A DNA stretch of 56,955 nt from CAXMST01 sp963790085. GTDB lineage: Bacteria; Actinomycetota; Thermoleophilia; Solirubrobacterales; 70-9. This document shows positions 24,351-33,127 of this stretch, one piece after another (position 1 is the first letter of the stretch; each line of letters opens with the position of its first letter). Both the position numbers and the translations under genes were made by a program. The stretch spans positions 1-56,955 of the forward strand of contig CAWBNH010000002.1 of the NCBI GenBank assembly GCA_963790085.1, read 5' to 3'. The notes below the pieces were generated by a model. That model did no database searches and was not told where the DNA came from. It saw nothing but the letters and a program-made list of their open reading frames with translations.

Positions 24351-25529
24351 CCGCCGCCCCCGCGCCATGGCGCGCGCGAAGGCGGTGGTGAGCTCCGCCA
24401 GCAATGGGCGGGGGTCGTCTCGGCTCCACACGGCGTTGCCGGGCCCGAACCAGGCGCGGACCGGCAGCCCGGGGTTGCTGTCGCCGCCACGCGATCGCCA
24501 CCACGCGCGCGCATCCGGGACGGGATGGACCCAGCGGACACCAACCCGGTAACGGTCGCTCGGCGGCGGGCTCGCACCGGCGGCGTCGCTGTACGCAAGC
24601 AGCGCAAGGTCCAGGCCCGCCGCGGCGGCGATGCCGAGCTGCCACCACGGTCGCGCGTTCACCTCGACGATCCTCGCCACGCCGTCGCGCTCGTCCCGCT
24701 TGAACTCCGCGTCGAAAAGTCCGGTGAAGCCGATCCCGGCGAAAAGACGCTCGACCGACGCCGCCGCATCCGCAGCCGAGGATCGCCGGATGGTTTCGGA
24801 AAGCGTGCTGTTGCCCAAGCCCGGCGGGAACATCCGCAATCGCCGGCGCGCGAGCCACGCGCGGAGGGAGCCGGAGCGGTCCACGTAGCCATCGACGAAG
24901 ACGTGCGCGTCCGGGGGGCCCGGTATGAACTCCTGCAGGACGACCTCCACCCCGTCGGCCGTGAGCCCAGCAAGCATCTCGATCGCCTCCCGGCGATCGG
25001 TTGGCCGGAGGCCCTTTCCGCCGTATCGCGCCGAGAACGCCTGCGAGTCGACGGGCTTCAAGAAGGAGCGGCGGACCACATCGTCCGGAAGTGCCGCGAG
25101 GTCCGCCTCCGTTTGCACTCGAACGGTCCGCGGGGCCGGAACCCCGAGCTCGTCGACCGTGTCGGCGAAGCGTGCCTTGTCAACGAGCCGCTCGAGAGTG
25201 GCTGGCGGCGGGCCGATCGGGACGTGTGCGGCGGCAACTTCGGAAGGCAGCGCCGCCGTCGTCAGGGCCCATCGATCTGAGCATGAGAACAGGACGCTGC
25301 GCTCGCACGACAGCGCGGCAAGCCAAGTCGCGAGCTCGGCACCGCCACAGCCTTCGGGCGGCGCGCCCTCAAGCGGGCGGTGCCAGCGTGAGGCGCGGAC
25401 GAGCGGGCGCGCAGGTTGCGGCACCAACACGGGCACCCCGGCCCGCCCGAGCGCTCGCACCGCCGCGAGACCCGAGACGTCGCCACCGAAGACGATGGCG
25501 GGTATCACCCGTGGATGGTGGCTGGGCAC
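24342..25529 (-). CDS. ATP-grasp carboxylate-amine ligase-like protein
   Basis: The protein, 395 residues from GTG 25529, resembles ATP-grasp enzymes of the D-aspartate ligase/carboxylate-amine ligase type: N-terminal Rossmann part IPAIVFGGDVSGLAAVRALGRAGVPV, then LLERLVDKARFADTVDELGVPAPRTV, the loop FLKPVDSQAFSARYGGKG, VVLQEFIPGPPDAHVF and metal-binding end FDAEFKRDERDGVARIVEVNARPWWQ. The enzyme would form an amide-type bond with ATP; substrate is unknown. ATG 25559 is an alternative start, but TTATCT at 25550-25545 supports a transcript beginning near 25537. Its stop lies inside the tmRNA fragment, so its C-terminal end may have been altered by the integration. Confidence 0.75.
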   Translation of the reverse strand: MPSHHPRVIPAIVFGGDVSGLAAVRALGRAGVPVLVPQPARPLVRASRWHRPLEGAPPEGCGGAELATWLAALSCERSVLFSCSDRWALTTAALPSEVAAAHVPIGPPPATLERLVDKARFADTVDELGVPAPRTVRVQTEADLAALPDDVVRRSFLKPVDSQAFSARYGGKGLRPTDRREAIEMLAGLTADGVEVVLQEFIPGPPDAHVFVDGYVDRSGSLRAWLARRRLRMFPPGLGNSTLSETIRRSSAADAAASVERLFAGIGFTGLFDAEFKRDERDGVARIVEVNARPWWQLGIAAAAGLDLALLAYSDAAGASPPPSDRYRVGVRWVHPVPDARAWWRSRGGDSNPGLPVRAWFGPGNAVWSRDDPRPLLAELTTAFARAMARGRRCG

Positions 25530-25576
25530 GGCGCGTCCATTCACAGATAAGACTCTCATACGGATCCAGGGTCCGT

Positions 25577-25582
25577 TACGGT
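25577..25582 (+). promoter_or_regulatory. -10 TACGGT, leaderless start at 25589
   Basis: TACGGT ends 6 nt before GTG 25589. Confidence 0.5.
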
Positions 25583-25588
25583 GAGCTC

Positions 25589-26263
25589 GTGACGATCCGC
25601 GCGGAGGAGTCGGGGGCGACGCTCGTGTTCCTGCACGGCCGCGGCCAGGGGCCCGAGGCGGCCGAGCGATTTGCTGCGCGCCTCGACCTGCCCGGGCTCG
25701 CTGTCGTCGCGCCGGGCGCAGCCGATGAGTCGTGGTATCCCCAGCGTTACTTCGACCCGCGGTCGGCGAACGAGCCGCACCTTGCCCGCGCTCACGAGCA
25801 GGTGGGCCGAACATTCGACGATCTCGCCGCGCGCGGCGTGCCGCCCGAGCGGATAGTCCTCGGCGGGTTCTCGCAGGGGGCATGTATCGCGCTGGACGTT
25901 CTCGTGACCTCCCCGCGGCCGCTTGCCGCGTTGGTTTCGCTTTGCGGTTGCCTGATCGGCTCCGAGGACGTCCGCGTCCCCGCTCCCGGTTCGCTCGGCG
26001 GCCTGGATGCACTGGTGACCGGCGCGGCGGAGGACAGCTGGGTCAGCCCCGAGGACGTCCGCGGAGCAGCTGACGCACTTCGAGCAGCGGGCGCGCAGGT
26101 TGATGTGATGATCCTCGAGCCTGGCGCACACCGGATTCGTGACGAGGAAGTCGCCGCGGCCCGCGCGCTCCTTGAGGACGTGATCAGCCGGACGGAGCGG
26201 CGACCGGCCACCGAAAGTGCGCCGAGCCAGCGGCGTCCCAGGGGCGCGCCTCGTTTCGAGTGA
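25589..26263 (+). CDS. Phospholipase/carboxylesterase-family hydrolase
   Basis: The 224-residue protein is a compact alpha/beta hydrolase of the acyl-protein thioesterase/carboxylesterase group: LVFLHGRGQGPEA near the N-terminus, nucleophile elbow GFSQG (93-97, Ser95), acid-containing TGAAEDSWVS and histidine in EPGAHRI. Length fits the family (about 210-230). It is divergent from the ATP-grasp gene with a 59-nt gap that holds both promoters. Leaderless start GTG 25589. Esterase activity on small acyl esters is inferred. Confidence 0.82.
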   Translation: MTIRAEESGATLVFLHGRGQGPEAAERFAARLDLPGLAVVAPGAADESWYPQRYFDPRSANEPHLARAHEQVGRTFDDLAARGVPPERIVLGGFSQGACIALDVLVTSPRPLAALVSLCGCLIGSEDVRVPAPGSLGGLDALVTGAAEDSWVSPEDVRGAADALRAAGAQVDVMILEPGAHRIRDEEVAAARALLEDVISRTERRPATESAPSQRRPRGAPRFE

Positions 26264-26284
26264 GACCGGGCGGCGAGCGAGTGC

Positions 26285-26640
26285 TCAGCGCAACCGCGTG
26301 AGCCACAGGCTCGACAGCGGCTGGCCCGGGTCGGGAGACTCGACGCCCTGCACCGAGCGCTCGACGTCCAGGACCCGCCGCCCGCTGACCACCGCGGCCA
26401 GCAGCGGGTCGTCGCGCAGGTCGCGCAGCCGGTCACGCGGGAGCCCGTAGGCGAGCTCCGCGAGCCCGGCCTAGAGCCGACGCAGCCGCGGCCCCGCCCC
26501 CTCGAGCACGGTCAGCTCGAGGCACTCGACCCCGTGCCCAAGGCCGAGATCCGCTCCCCACCATCCGGCGCTCCCCGCAAGCAGGACCGGGGTCGAGTCG
26601 AGCTCGCGCAGCTCGAAGGTCCTATCCTCGCCACCCCGTC
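26285..26640 (-). pseudogene. Truncated unknown protein with in-frame stop
   Basis: A codon-biased frame runs from about 26640 to 26285 on the minus strand: ...LDSTPVLLAGSAGWWGADLGLGHGVECLELTVLEGAGPRLRRL, then TAG (26473-26471), then AGLAELAYGLPRDRLRDLRDDPLLAAVVSGRRVLDVERSVQG... to a TGA. The TAG sits where a tyrosine would make a continuous frame. The N-terminus is missing; upstream sequence belongs to the divergent methyltransferase remnant. I cannot name the family. Looks like a real gene that has lost its start and gained a nonsense mutation. Confidence 0.6.
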
Positions 26641-26681
26641 GCTGATGGGCCGCGTCCCACGCTCGACGATCGCAGCCGGCG

Positions 26682-26936
26682 AGGGCGATCTCGGAGCTAC
26701 ACCGCGTGCTGCGCCCCGGCGGGCGGCTGGTGATCATCGACGTCGCCAGTCCGGCGGACGGCAACCGGATCGGGACCGCCCTGGTCGATCTGTGGAAGCG
26801 GCTCGGGGACCTGCTCCGGGACATGCCCGCCCTGCTCGCCGAGTCCGGGTTCGAGGTCCGCGAGCAGGAGATCGGCGGCTGGGGCAGCATCCACCTCTAC
26901 GTCGCCACGAAGCTGGCTCCAGGCTCCGCGCCCTAG
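26682..26936 (+). pseudogene. C-terminal fragment of a class I SAM methyltransferase
   Basis: The frame encodes AISELHRVLRPGGRLVIIDVASPADGNRIGTALVDLW... and ends IGGWGSIHLYVATKL, typical of the last third of UbiE-like methyltransferases (HRVLRPGGRLVI is the post-motif III segment). The SAM-binding N-terminal part is absent, and no start codon with SD precedes it. Truncated remnant, back to back with a minus-strand remnant. Confidence 0.7.
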
Positions 26937-26958
26937 CGGTTCGGCTCAGCCGCGGGCG

Positions 26959-27285
26959 TCAGTCGTCGTCGGGGCCCTCGCCCTTGTCGTCATCGGCGGC
27001 GGTGCCGAGCGGCTGGAAGTCGCTGTCGAGGTGAACCTCGATCTGCGATCCGTCGTCGCGCTTGACCTCGACCTCGTAGGTGCCCGGGCCGTCGCCGTCC
27101 TGGTTCTCGACCTCGGTCACGGTGCCACCACCGGCCACCTCGAGCGCTGCCGCCGATGCGTCGTCGCCGGCCGGGCCGCTGACCTTCTCGCCGGAGCCGC
27201 CGATTGCGTAGGTCGCGCCGAAGGCGATCCCTGCCACGGCCGCGACCCCCGCGGCGATCGCGGCGATCTTGCGATTGATCTTCAC
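26959..27285 (-). CDS. Exported PepSY-like small protein
   Basis: GTG 27285 has a GAGGAGG SD site 6 nt upstream. The 108-residue product starts with a signal peptide (KIAAIAAGVAAVAGIAFGATYAIGG), followed by a PepSY-like repeat: AAALEVAGGGTVTEVENQDGDGPGTYEVEVKRDDGSQIEVHLDSDFQ. PepSY domains bind and inhibit peptidases or occur in cell-wall proteins. The tail is acidic (DDDKGEGPDDD). Role unknown; export is well supported. Confidence 0.75.
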   Translation of the reverse strand: MKINRKIAAIAAGVAAVAGIAFGATYAIGGSGEKVSGPAGDDASAAALEVAGGGTVTEVENQDGDGPGTYEVEVKRDDGSQIEVHLDSDFQPLGTAADDDKGEGPDDD

Positions 27286-27374
27286 TGCCGTCCTCCTCTG
27301 ATCTTGGTTGAGCGCCCGGTGTAGCGAACGGGGATGAGACGAGGATGAAAGCGCCCCGCCGGGCCGAAGCGTCC

Positions 27375-28877
27375 CTACTGCTCGACGAAGTAGGGGCCGC
27401 TGCGCTGGCCGTCGCTGAAGAAGCGGCTGGTTACCGTCTTCTTGCGGGTGAAGAACTCGACCGCGTCGGGGCCGTGGGCATGCAGGTCGCCGAGGAAGCT
27501 GTCCTTCCAGCCGCTGAACGGGAAGAACGCGACCGGGGCCGCGACGCCGATGTTGACCCCGACCATCCCCGCTCCCACGTCATGGCGAAAGCGTCGCACG
27601 GCGGCTCCCGACTCGGTGAAGATCGAGACGCCGTTGCCGAACCGGCTGCTGTTGACCGCCTCGATCGCCTGCTCGAGGGTCTCGACCTCGATCACGCTGA
27701 GGACAGGTCCGAAGATCTCCTCCCGAGCCAGCTCCATCTCCGGCGTGACCCGCCCGAGGATCGTCGGCCCGACGAAGCTGCCGCCGCCGGAGACCTCGGG
27801 CTGCCGGCCGTCGACGAGCAGCTCCGCCCCATCGCCGACACCGCGCTCGACCGCTTCACCGATCCGCTCGCAGGCAGCCGGCGAGATCACCGGCCCGACG
27901 TCGATCGACTCGTCGTGGCCGTCGCCGACGCTGAGTGCGGCGGTGCGCTCGACCAGGGTCGGCATCAGGCGCTGGTGGGCTTCGCCGACCGTGACCAGCA
28001 CCGAGCCCGCCATGCAGCGCTGACCGGCGGCGCCGAAGGCCGAGCCGATGATCCCGTCGACGGTCTTGTCGACGACGGCATCCGGCATCACCACCATGTG
28101 GTTCTTGGCACCTCCCAGCGCCTGCACCCGCTTGCCGGCTTGGGCGGAGCGCTCATAGACGATCCGCGCGACCGGGGCGGAGCCGACGAAGCTGACCGCA
28201 TCGATGCCCGGATGACCGAGGATTCCCTCGACGACCTCGCGGCCGCCGTTGACGAGGTTGACTACCCCCGGCGGCAAGCCGAGCTCGTCGAGCACCTGAA
28301 AAGCGATCTGCTGGGTCATCGGCACCTGCTCGGACGGCTTCAGGATGAACGAGTTGCCGCAGGCGATCGCGAACGGCATGAACCAGAACGGGACCATCGC
28401 CGGAAAGTTGAACGGGCCGATCGCGGCGCAGACGCCGACCGGCTGGCGCACGGTCTCGCAGTCGACGCCGCGCGAGACGTCCTCCATCACCCGCCCCTGC
28501 ATCGTCGTCGGGATCGCGCAGGCGCACTCGACCATCTCGATCATCCGGGCAACCTCGGCCCGGGCGTCGGCGATCGTCTTGCCCATCTCAGTGGTCACCG
28601 ACTGGGCGAGATCCTCGCGCCGGGCGTCGAGCCCCTCGCGCAGCGCGAACAGGTGGCGGGCTCGCTGGATCACGCTCACGTCGCGCCAGGCCGGCAGCGC
28701 TGCACGCGCCGCCGCGACGGCCGCATCGAGGTCGGCGGCGCTCGAGAGCGGGACCCGGACCAGCACCTCGCCGGTTGCCGGGTTGGTGACGTCGAGCTGC
28801 TCGCCGTCGGCGGCCGCCGTCCACTGACCGCCGACGTAGTTGTCGAGCACCCTCGTCGCTGTGGCCTGTGGCGGCAT
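27375..28877 (-). CDS. mmsA: CoA-acylating methylmalonate-semialdehyde dehydrogenase
   Basis: From ATG 28877, which has an AGGAGG SD site 8 nt upstream, the protein is 500 residues. It is an aldehyde dehydrogenase of the MmsA/IolA type, which converts methylmalonate or malonate semialdehyde to propionyl- or acetyl-CoA in valine and inositol catabolism. Motifs: FVGSAPVAR (cofactor), QALGGAKNHMVVMPDA and the catalytic cysteine in GQRCMAGS (C288), all MmsA-like rather than generic ALDH. The C-terminus FPFSGWKDSFLGDLHAHGPDAVEFFTRKKTV is diagnostic. It stands alone with respect to pathway partners. Confidence 0.9.
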   Translation of the reverse strand: MPPQATATRVLDNYVGGQWTAAADGEQLDVTNPATGEVLVRVPLSSAADLDAAVAAARAALPAWRDVSVIQRARHLFALREGLDARREDLAQSVTTEMGKTIADARAEVARMIEMVECACAIPTTMQGRVMEDVSRGVDCETVRQPVGVCAAIGPFNFPAMVPFWFMPFAIACGNSFILKPSEQVPMTQQIAFQVLDELGLPPGVVNLVNGGREVVEGILGHPGIDAVSFVGSAPVARIVYERSAQAGKRVQALGGAKNHMVVMPDAVVDKTVDGIIGSAFGAAGQRCMAGSVLVTVGEAHQRLMPTLVERTAALSVGDGHDESIDVGPVISPAACERIGEAVERGVGDGAELLVDGRQPEVSGGGSFVGPTILGRVTPEMELAREEIFGPVLSVIEVETLEQAIEAVNSSRFGNGVSIFTESGAAVRRFRHDVGAGMVGVNIGVAAPVAFFPFSGWKDSFLGDLHAHGPDAVEFFTRKKTVTSRFFSDGQRSGPYFVEQ

Positions 28878-28987
28878 CGTCGGTCCTCCTGTCACGCTGC
28901 GAAGTAGGACTCCATTACAGCGCCTGACCCGCGCCGATGGGGGCCGGCGCCACCAAGTTCTAGCGCAGTGGACAATGGGGAGGCACC

Positions 28988-29326
28988 GTGTTCGACGATC
29001 TGCCCGACTCCCGACAGTCCCTGCTCGGCCTAACCGCCGAGGGCGACGAGGCCTGGCTGATCCGCGGGATCTCGCAGAAGCTCTACAGGTGCCCCGGCTG
29101 CCACGGCGAGATCGGGATCGGCGAGCAGCACGTGGTCGTCCAGTTCGTGCTCCGGCTCGGCGGGACCGATCACCACCACTGGCACCATCGCTGCGCGCAC
29201 CAACTGCTGCTGCCGGAGCTGCGCCGGGTGAAGCCGGTCAACGCGGCGGAGTCGGGCCGGGGAAGGCTGGAGCGGCGCGGGCGGCAGCCGGCGGGCAAGC
29301 GGGGGCGGAGAACACCGCGGCGCTGA
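28988..29326 (+). CDS. Small Cys/His-containing protein (putative zinc binding)
   Basis: GTG 28988 is preceded by a GGGGAGG SD site (28977-28983). The 112-residue product has YRCPGCHGEIGIGEQH (33-48), a His-rich segment TDHHHWHHRCA and a basic C-terminal tail (GRGRLERRGRQPAGKRGRRTPRR). The two Cys plus the following Cys and His could bind zinc. I know similar short actinobacterial proteins annotated only as hypothetical. The basic tail suggests nucleic-acid contact. Divergent from mmsA. Confidence 0.65.
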   Translation: MFDDLPDSRQSLLGLTAEGDEAWLIRGISQKLYRCPGCHGEIGIGEQHVVVQFVLRLGGTDHHHWHHRCAHQLLLPELRRVKPVNAAESGRGRLERRGRQPAGKRGRRTPRR

Positions 29327-29346
29327 GCCGCGCGGCCGGCCGGCCG

Positions 29347-30342
29347 CTAGGCGCCGGTGACCTCGTCGAGGGCGGCGTTCAGCTCACCCTCACTGAAGGC
29401 ACCCTCGATCGCGGTCGAGATCTTGCCCTCGCTGTCGAGCACGAACAGCCAGGGCTCGGAGGGGAGGTTGTACGCCCTGACCTGCTCACGCAGACCCTTG
29501 TCGACCTGGTTGTCTTTGTAGATCTCCTGCATGATGAACGCGGCCTCGTCGCCGCGCTCGCTCTTCACCTGCTCGGCGATATCGACCACCGGACCGCAGA
29601 CCCGGCTCGAGCACAGTGCCGGCGTGGCGAACAGCAGGACGACCGGCTCCGTGCCGACGACGTCGGCGAAGTCATCGTCGTGCATCGTGCTCGGCGGCTG
29701 GCGGGTGTCGATCTTCGCCAGATCGCCGCCGACGTCCGCCGCGGTCAGGGTGTCGATCACCGGAGCGGGGTCGCCCGGGGCTGGAACCTTGGGGAACCGC
29801 CCGACCACGGCGCTTGGAATCGGCGTATAGGCGAAGCCGCCGTCCGGCTGCTTGACCAGGGCCAGCAGCCGCCACTCGCCCTTGCCGTCGAGATCGACGT
29901 TCGCCGCGTAGACGCTCTTCGCGGCGTCAGGGTCGGTGGAGGTGCTGCGCGAGCGGAAGGCGGCGCCGACATCCAGCGACTCGACCGAGGCCGGGAACGG
30001 TCCGACCGCCGGCTTGTTCGGGCGGGCGGCGTAGATCGCCATCTCGGCGTCGGACACCGCCTCGCGATCGACGGTGAAGACGCCGAAGCCAAGCCGGTTC
30101 TCGCCCACGTCGAAGACCTGTCCCGAGGGGGCGACGACGAGGTCGCCCTCGGTGCCCTCGTCGGCCGCGATCTGCTCGAGCGTGCGGCCGTCGGGGTCGG
30201 GGAACTCGGACGCGTCGGGCGCCGCGGCCTGGCCGGTCGGGGCGGGGTCGCCGTCGTCGCCGCCACAGCCGGCGGCGATCAGCGCCAGGGCGATGAGCGC
30301 GGCCCCCGCGAGCCGCATTGAGAGTCCAGCCGTCGGCTGCAT
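29347..30342 (-). CDS. Exported thioredoxin-like lipoprotein with CX4C motif
   Basis: The 331-residue protein has a lipoprotein signal ending at C26 (ALIALALIAAGC). The first two thirds form an uncharacterised extracytoplasmic domain; the last third is thioredoxin-fold like (EPVVLLFATPALCSSRVCGPVVDIAEQV ... YNLPSEPWLFVLDSEGKI). The cysteines are spaced C-SSRV-C rather than CXXC, and a cis-proline-like LPSEPW is present. It could be a redox or metallochaperone relative (SCO1-like in spacing), but activity is unproven. Leaderless: TACCAT ends 7 nt before ATG 30342. Confidence 0.75.
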   Translation of the reverse strand: MQPTAGLSMRLAGAALIALALIAAGCGGDDGDPAPTGQAAAPDASEFPDPDGRTLEQIAADEGTEGDLVVAPSGQVFDVGENRLGFGVFTVDREAVSDAEMAIYAARPNKPAVGPFPASVESLDVGAAFRSRSTSTDPDAAKSVYAANVDLDGKGEWRLLALVKQPDGGFAYTPIPSAVVGRFPKVPAPGDPAPVIDTLTAADVGGDLAKIDTRQPPSTMHDDDFADVVGTEPVVLLFATPALCSSRVCGPVVDIAEQVKSERGDEAAFIMQEIYKDNQVDKGLREQVRAYNLPSEPWLFVLDSEGKISTAIEGAFSEGELNAALDEVTGA

Positions 30343-30349
30343 CGGCGAA

Positions 30350-30355
30350 ATGGTA
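30350..30355 (-). promoter_or_regulatory. -10 TACCAT, leaderless start at 30342
   Basis: On the minus strand TACCAT ends 7 nt before ATG 30342. Confidence 0.5.
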
Positions 30356-30410
30356 GCCAGACGGGATAAGCGCCCCTAAAGCTGTGGGCGGCCGAGCGGG
30401 CTCGAGCAGA

Positions 30411-30416
30411 TAGATT
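30411..30416 (+). promoter_or_regulatory. Predicted -10 TAGATT for SDR gene
   Basis: TAGATT with a start near 30423 gives a leader of about 30 nt that carries a strong GGAGGAG SD site. Confidence 0.45.
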
Positions 30417-30453
30417 GGCGGGACGAGCACCCGCTACCCGAGGAGGAGCCGAG

Positions 30454-31188
30454 TTGGCCGAGCGAGCAGCACTAGTGACCGGAGGATCGAGTGGGATCGG
30501 GCTCGCGATCGCGCGGGCGCTCGCAGAGGACGGCTACGGGGTCACGGTCTCGGCCCGGCGTCCCGACAAGCTGCAGGCGGCCGTCGACGACCTGGCGGCG
30601 GAGGGCCTCGACGTCGCGGCGGCGCCGGCGGACGTCTCCGACGAAGAGCAGGTCGTGCAGCTGGTCGCCGGCCACAAGGAGCGCTACGGGCGCCTCGACG
30701 TGCTGGTCAACAACGCCGGCGTCGGGATCGCCGGCGGGCTCGGCGAGATCGAGACCAAGAAGCTCGACATGCAGCTCGACGTCAACCTGCGCTCCTACGT
30801 GATCGCGACCCGCGAGGCGATGCCGATGCTGAGGGAGGCCGGCGCCGAGCACGGCAAGGCGCTGATCGTCAACACCGCCTCGATCGCGGGCAAGTCGGGG
30901 CAGGCGGGGCTCGCCGTCTACTCGGCGACCAAGGCCGGGGTGATCGGGCTCAGCCAGGCGACCCAGGGCGAGGTCGGCGCCGACGGCATCCAGTGCACGG
31001 CCCTCTGCCCGGGCTTCGTCGACACGCCGATGACCGAGTGGGTGCGCGAGCACGTCGAGCCGAAGGAGATGATCCGGCCCGAGGACCTGGCGGAGACGGT
31101 GCGACTGTTGCTGCGGACCTCGGCGAACTGCCTGATCCCGGAGATCGTCTACACGCGGCCGGGGGACGCCTCGGCGTTATCGGTCTGA
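30454..31188 (+). CDS. Short-chain dehydrogenase/reductase
   Basis: TTG 30454 follows GGAGGAG (30442-30448). The 244-residue enzyme is a classical SDR: TGGSSGIG (9-16) for NAD(P), NNAG (86-89), catalytic S143 and YSATK with Y156 and K160. R at position 35-36 after the second strand favours NADPH. Substrate is unknown; the family covers FabG-like reductases and many others. The last 40 nt overlap the convergent gene at 31149. Confidence 0.88.
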   Translation: MAERAALVTGGSSGIGLAIARALAEDGYGVTVSARRPDKLQAAVDDLAAEGLDVAAAPADVSDEEQVVQLVAGHKERYGRLDVLVNNAGVGIAGGLGEIETKKLDMQLDVNLRSYVIATREAMPMLREAGAEHGKALIVNTASIAGKSGQAGLAVYSATKAGVIGLSQATQGEVGADGIQCTALCPGFVDTPMTEWVREHVEPKEMIRPEDLAETVRLLLRTSANCLIPEIVYTRPGDASALSV

Positions 31189-31790
31189 GCGGCGCGGCCC
31201 GCGGCCCGCTCTGCGGCCGACGTCGCCGATGCGTGATCAGCTGCGGCAGCGGCCAGTCGCTCGCTGTAGACGTCGTAGCGGCGGGTCGGGCGCATCCAGG
31301 CCCACCGGCTGCGGCCACGGAGCTCGGCGGTGCGATCCCGCTCGCCGGTCGGCGGGCGCTCGCGGCTCGCCTCGACGGTCTCGGCGACGACCGCCGCCGC
31401 TCGTTGGGTGGCACGCTCGCTGCGGATCCTCGCCGCGGCGTCGCTGATCGACTCACGGGCCGGCAGATACTCGTCACCGTCCGCGATCAGGCTGAGCTCC
31501 AGGTAGCTGCGCAGCGCCGCGATTTCGCGACGGGTCGCGCGACGGGCCTTGCGCGCTCCTGTGAAGAAGTCCCAGCTGCGGGCGAAGCTCGCGAGATCGG
31601 TGCGGCCGCCGTTGCGATGGGCCGCGAGCATCGGACAGACGCCGCCGCTGCGCGAGTCGACGTAGGCACCGGCGATGATCCGGTTGCTTTGGATCCCCCG
31701 CAACATCGCCTCGCGCGTGCGCCGCGGGAGCGCCTCGACTGTGCGGCGCAGGCGATCGGCGGGCTGCCGATGTCCCTTGCGGTAGGTCAT
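31149..31790 (-). CDS. Conserved hypothetical protein, 213 aa
   Basis: No named family. From ATG 31790 the protein is 213 residues, basic and helical, with EAMLRGIQSNRIIAGAYVDSRSGGVCPMLAAHRNGGRTDLASFARSWDFFTGARKARRATRREIAALRSYLE, a run I associate with a protein restricted to Thermoleophilia-type genomes. In-frame starts at 31802 and 31865 are alternatives; GATGCT ends 7 nt before 31790 and no SD is present. Divergent from the glycosyltransferase gene and convergent with the SDR gene (40-nt overlap of coding ends). Confidence 0.65.
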   Translation of the reverse strand: MTYRKGHRQPADRLRRTVEALPRRTREAMLRGIQSNRIIAGAYVDSRSGGVCPMLAAHRNGGRTDLASFARSWDFFTGARKARRATRREIAALRSYLELSLIADGDEYLPARESISDAAARIRSERATQRAAAVVAETVEASRERPPTGERDRTAELRGRSRWAWMRPTRRYDVYSERLAAAAADHASATSAAERAAGRAAQTDNAEASPGRV

Positions 31791-31885
31791 CGCAGAAAGC
31801 ATCGCCGCCCGGGCAAACCTCGGCCGGCGCCCGCCACACGGCGAAACGGATGTTGCAGCGACCACGGCAGCGCCGCGGTGCTCGG

Positions 31886-33127
31886 ATGAGCGGCCATCGG
31901 ATCCTCGTCGCCGCGTTCGGCGACGCCGGGCATGCCTTCCCCGCGATCGCCCTGGCCCGCGCGCTTCGGGACCGCGACCACGATGTCGTAGTCGAGACCT
32001 GGGAGCAGTGGCGCGAGCCGATCGAGGCCGAGGGGCTCCGGTTCCGGGCCGCGGAGGAGCATGAGGTCTTTCCCCCCTCGCCGGAGCCGGAAGCCGGGCC
32101 GGCGCAGGCGGCGCTCGCCCTGCAGCCGCTGTTCGACGAGTTCCGGCCCGAGCTCACGGTCAGCGACGTCCTGACGATCGCGCCGACGCTGGCCGCCGAG
32201 CTCAACGGCTGTCCTCACGCGACCCTGGTTCCCCACCTGTTCCCGGTCCATGAGGTCGGAATGCCGTTTTTCAGCCTCGGGATGATGCCACCGAGAACGT
32301 CGGTCGGGCGGATCGCCTGGCGGGCCGCGCTGCCGCTGCTGGAGAGCGGCCTGCGGCGCGGCCGCCGGGAGCTGAACGCCACCCGCCGGGAGCTCGGGCT
32401 GCCGGCCCAACAGCGCTTCCACGGCGGCCTCAGCGAGGAGCTGGTCCTGGTCGGGACCTTCCCCGAGCTCGAGTACCCACGCCGCTGGCCGTCGGAGGTC
32501 GAGGTCTGCGGGCCGCTCGGCTTCGAGATCCCCCACCCCGAGATCGACCTGCCCGGGGGCTCGGAGCCGCTAGTCCTGATCGCCTCGAGCACCGCCCACG
32601 ACCCTCAATGCCGGCTGATCAGGCGCTGCTTCGAGGCCCTCGCCGACGAGCCGGTGCGGATCGTGGCGACCAGCAACGGCCACTTCCCCGAGGATCCGAT
32701 CGCGGTGCCCGCCAACGCCGAGCTGGTCGGCTGGCTCTCCTACACGCAGCTGATGGCGGCGGCCGAGCTGGTCGTCTGCCACGGCGGCCACGGCACGGTC
32801 TGCCGTGCCCTCGAGGCGGGCAAGCCGCTGCTCGTCTCCCCCGCGGTCGGCGACATGGCCGAGAACGGCGCCCGGGTTCAGTGGGCCGGCGCCGGGCTGA
32901 TGCTGCCCAGCCGGCTGCGGCATCGGGCCGCGGTGCGCTCGGTGGTGCGGGAGTTGCTGGGCGACCCGCGCTACCGGGAGGCTGCCGGGCAGATCGCGGC
33001 CCGCCACCGGCCGGGCTCGGGCGCCGAGCGCGCCTGCGCCCGAGTCGAGGCGCTGCTGAGCGGAGCGCGGATCAGCGGTGCCTGGAATGCCCGGAGCGAC
33101 GGTACTCCGCGGCGGCGTAGTCCTTGA
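31886..33127 (+). CDS. UGT/MGT-type glycosyltransferase
   Basis: The 413-residue protein is a GT1-family (MGT-like) glycosyltransferase with GT-B fold: N-terminal MSGHRILVAAFGDAGHAFPAIALARALRDR, and the sugar-nucleotide signature VVCHGGHGTVCRALEAGKPLLVSPAVGDMAENGARV near residues 295-330. Such enzymes glycosylate small lipophilic acceptors; the donor is normally UDP- or TDP-sugar. ATG 31886 is preferred to ATG 31850 because the homologous N-terminus begins there, though neither has a clear SD. Its 3' end overlaps the lipase gene by 56 nt. Confidence 0.86.
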   Translation: MSGHRILVAAFGDAGHAFPAIALARALRDRDHDVVVETWEQWREPIEAEGLRFRAAEEHEVFPPSPEPEAGPAQAALALQPLFDEFRPELTVSDVLTIAPTLAAELNGCPHATLVPHLFPVHEVGMPFFSLGMMPPRTSVGRIAWRAALPLLESGLRRGRRELNATRRELGLPAQQRFHGGLSEELVLVGTFPELEYPRRWPSEVEVCGPLGFEIPHPEIDLPGGSEPLVLIASSTAHDPQCRLIRRCFEALADEPVRIVATSNGHFPEDPIAVPANAELVGWLSYTQLMAAAELVVCHGGHGTVCRALEAGKPLLVSPAVGDMAENGARVQWAGAGLMLPSRLRHRAAVRSVVRELLGDPRYREAAGQIAARHRPGSGAERACARVEALLSGARISGAWNARSDGTPRRRSP

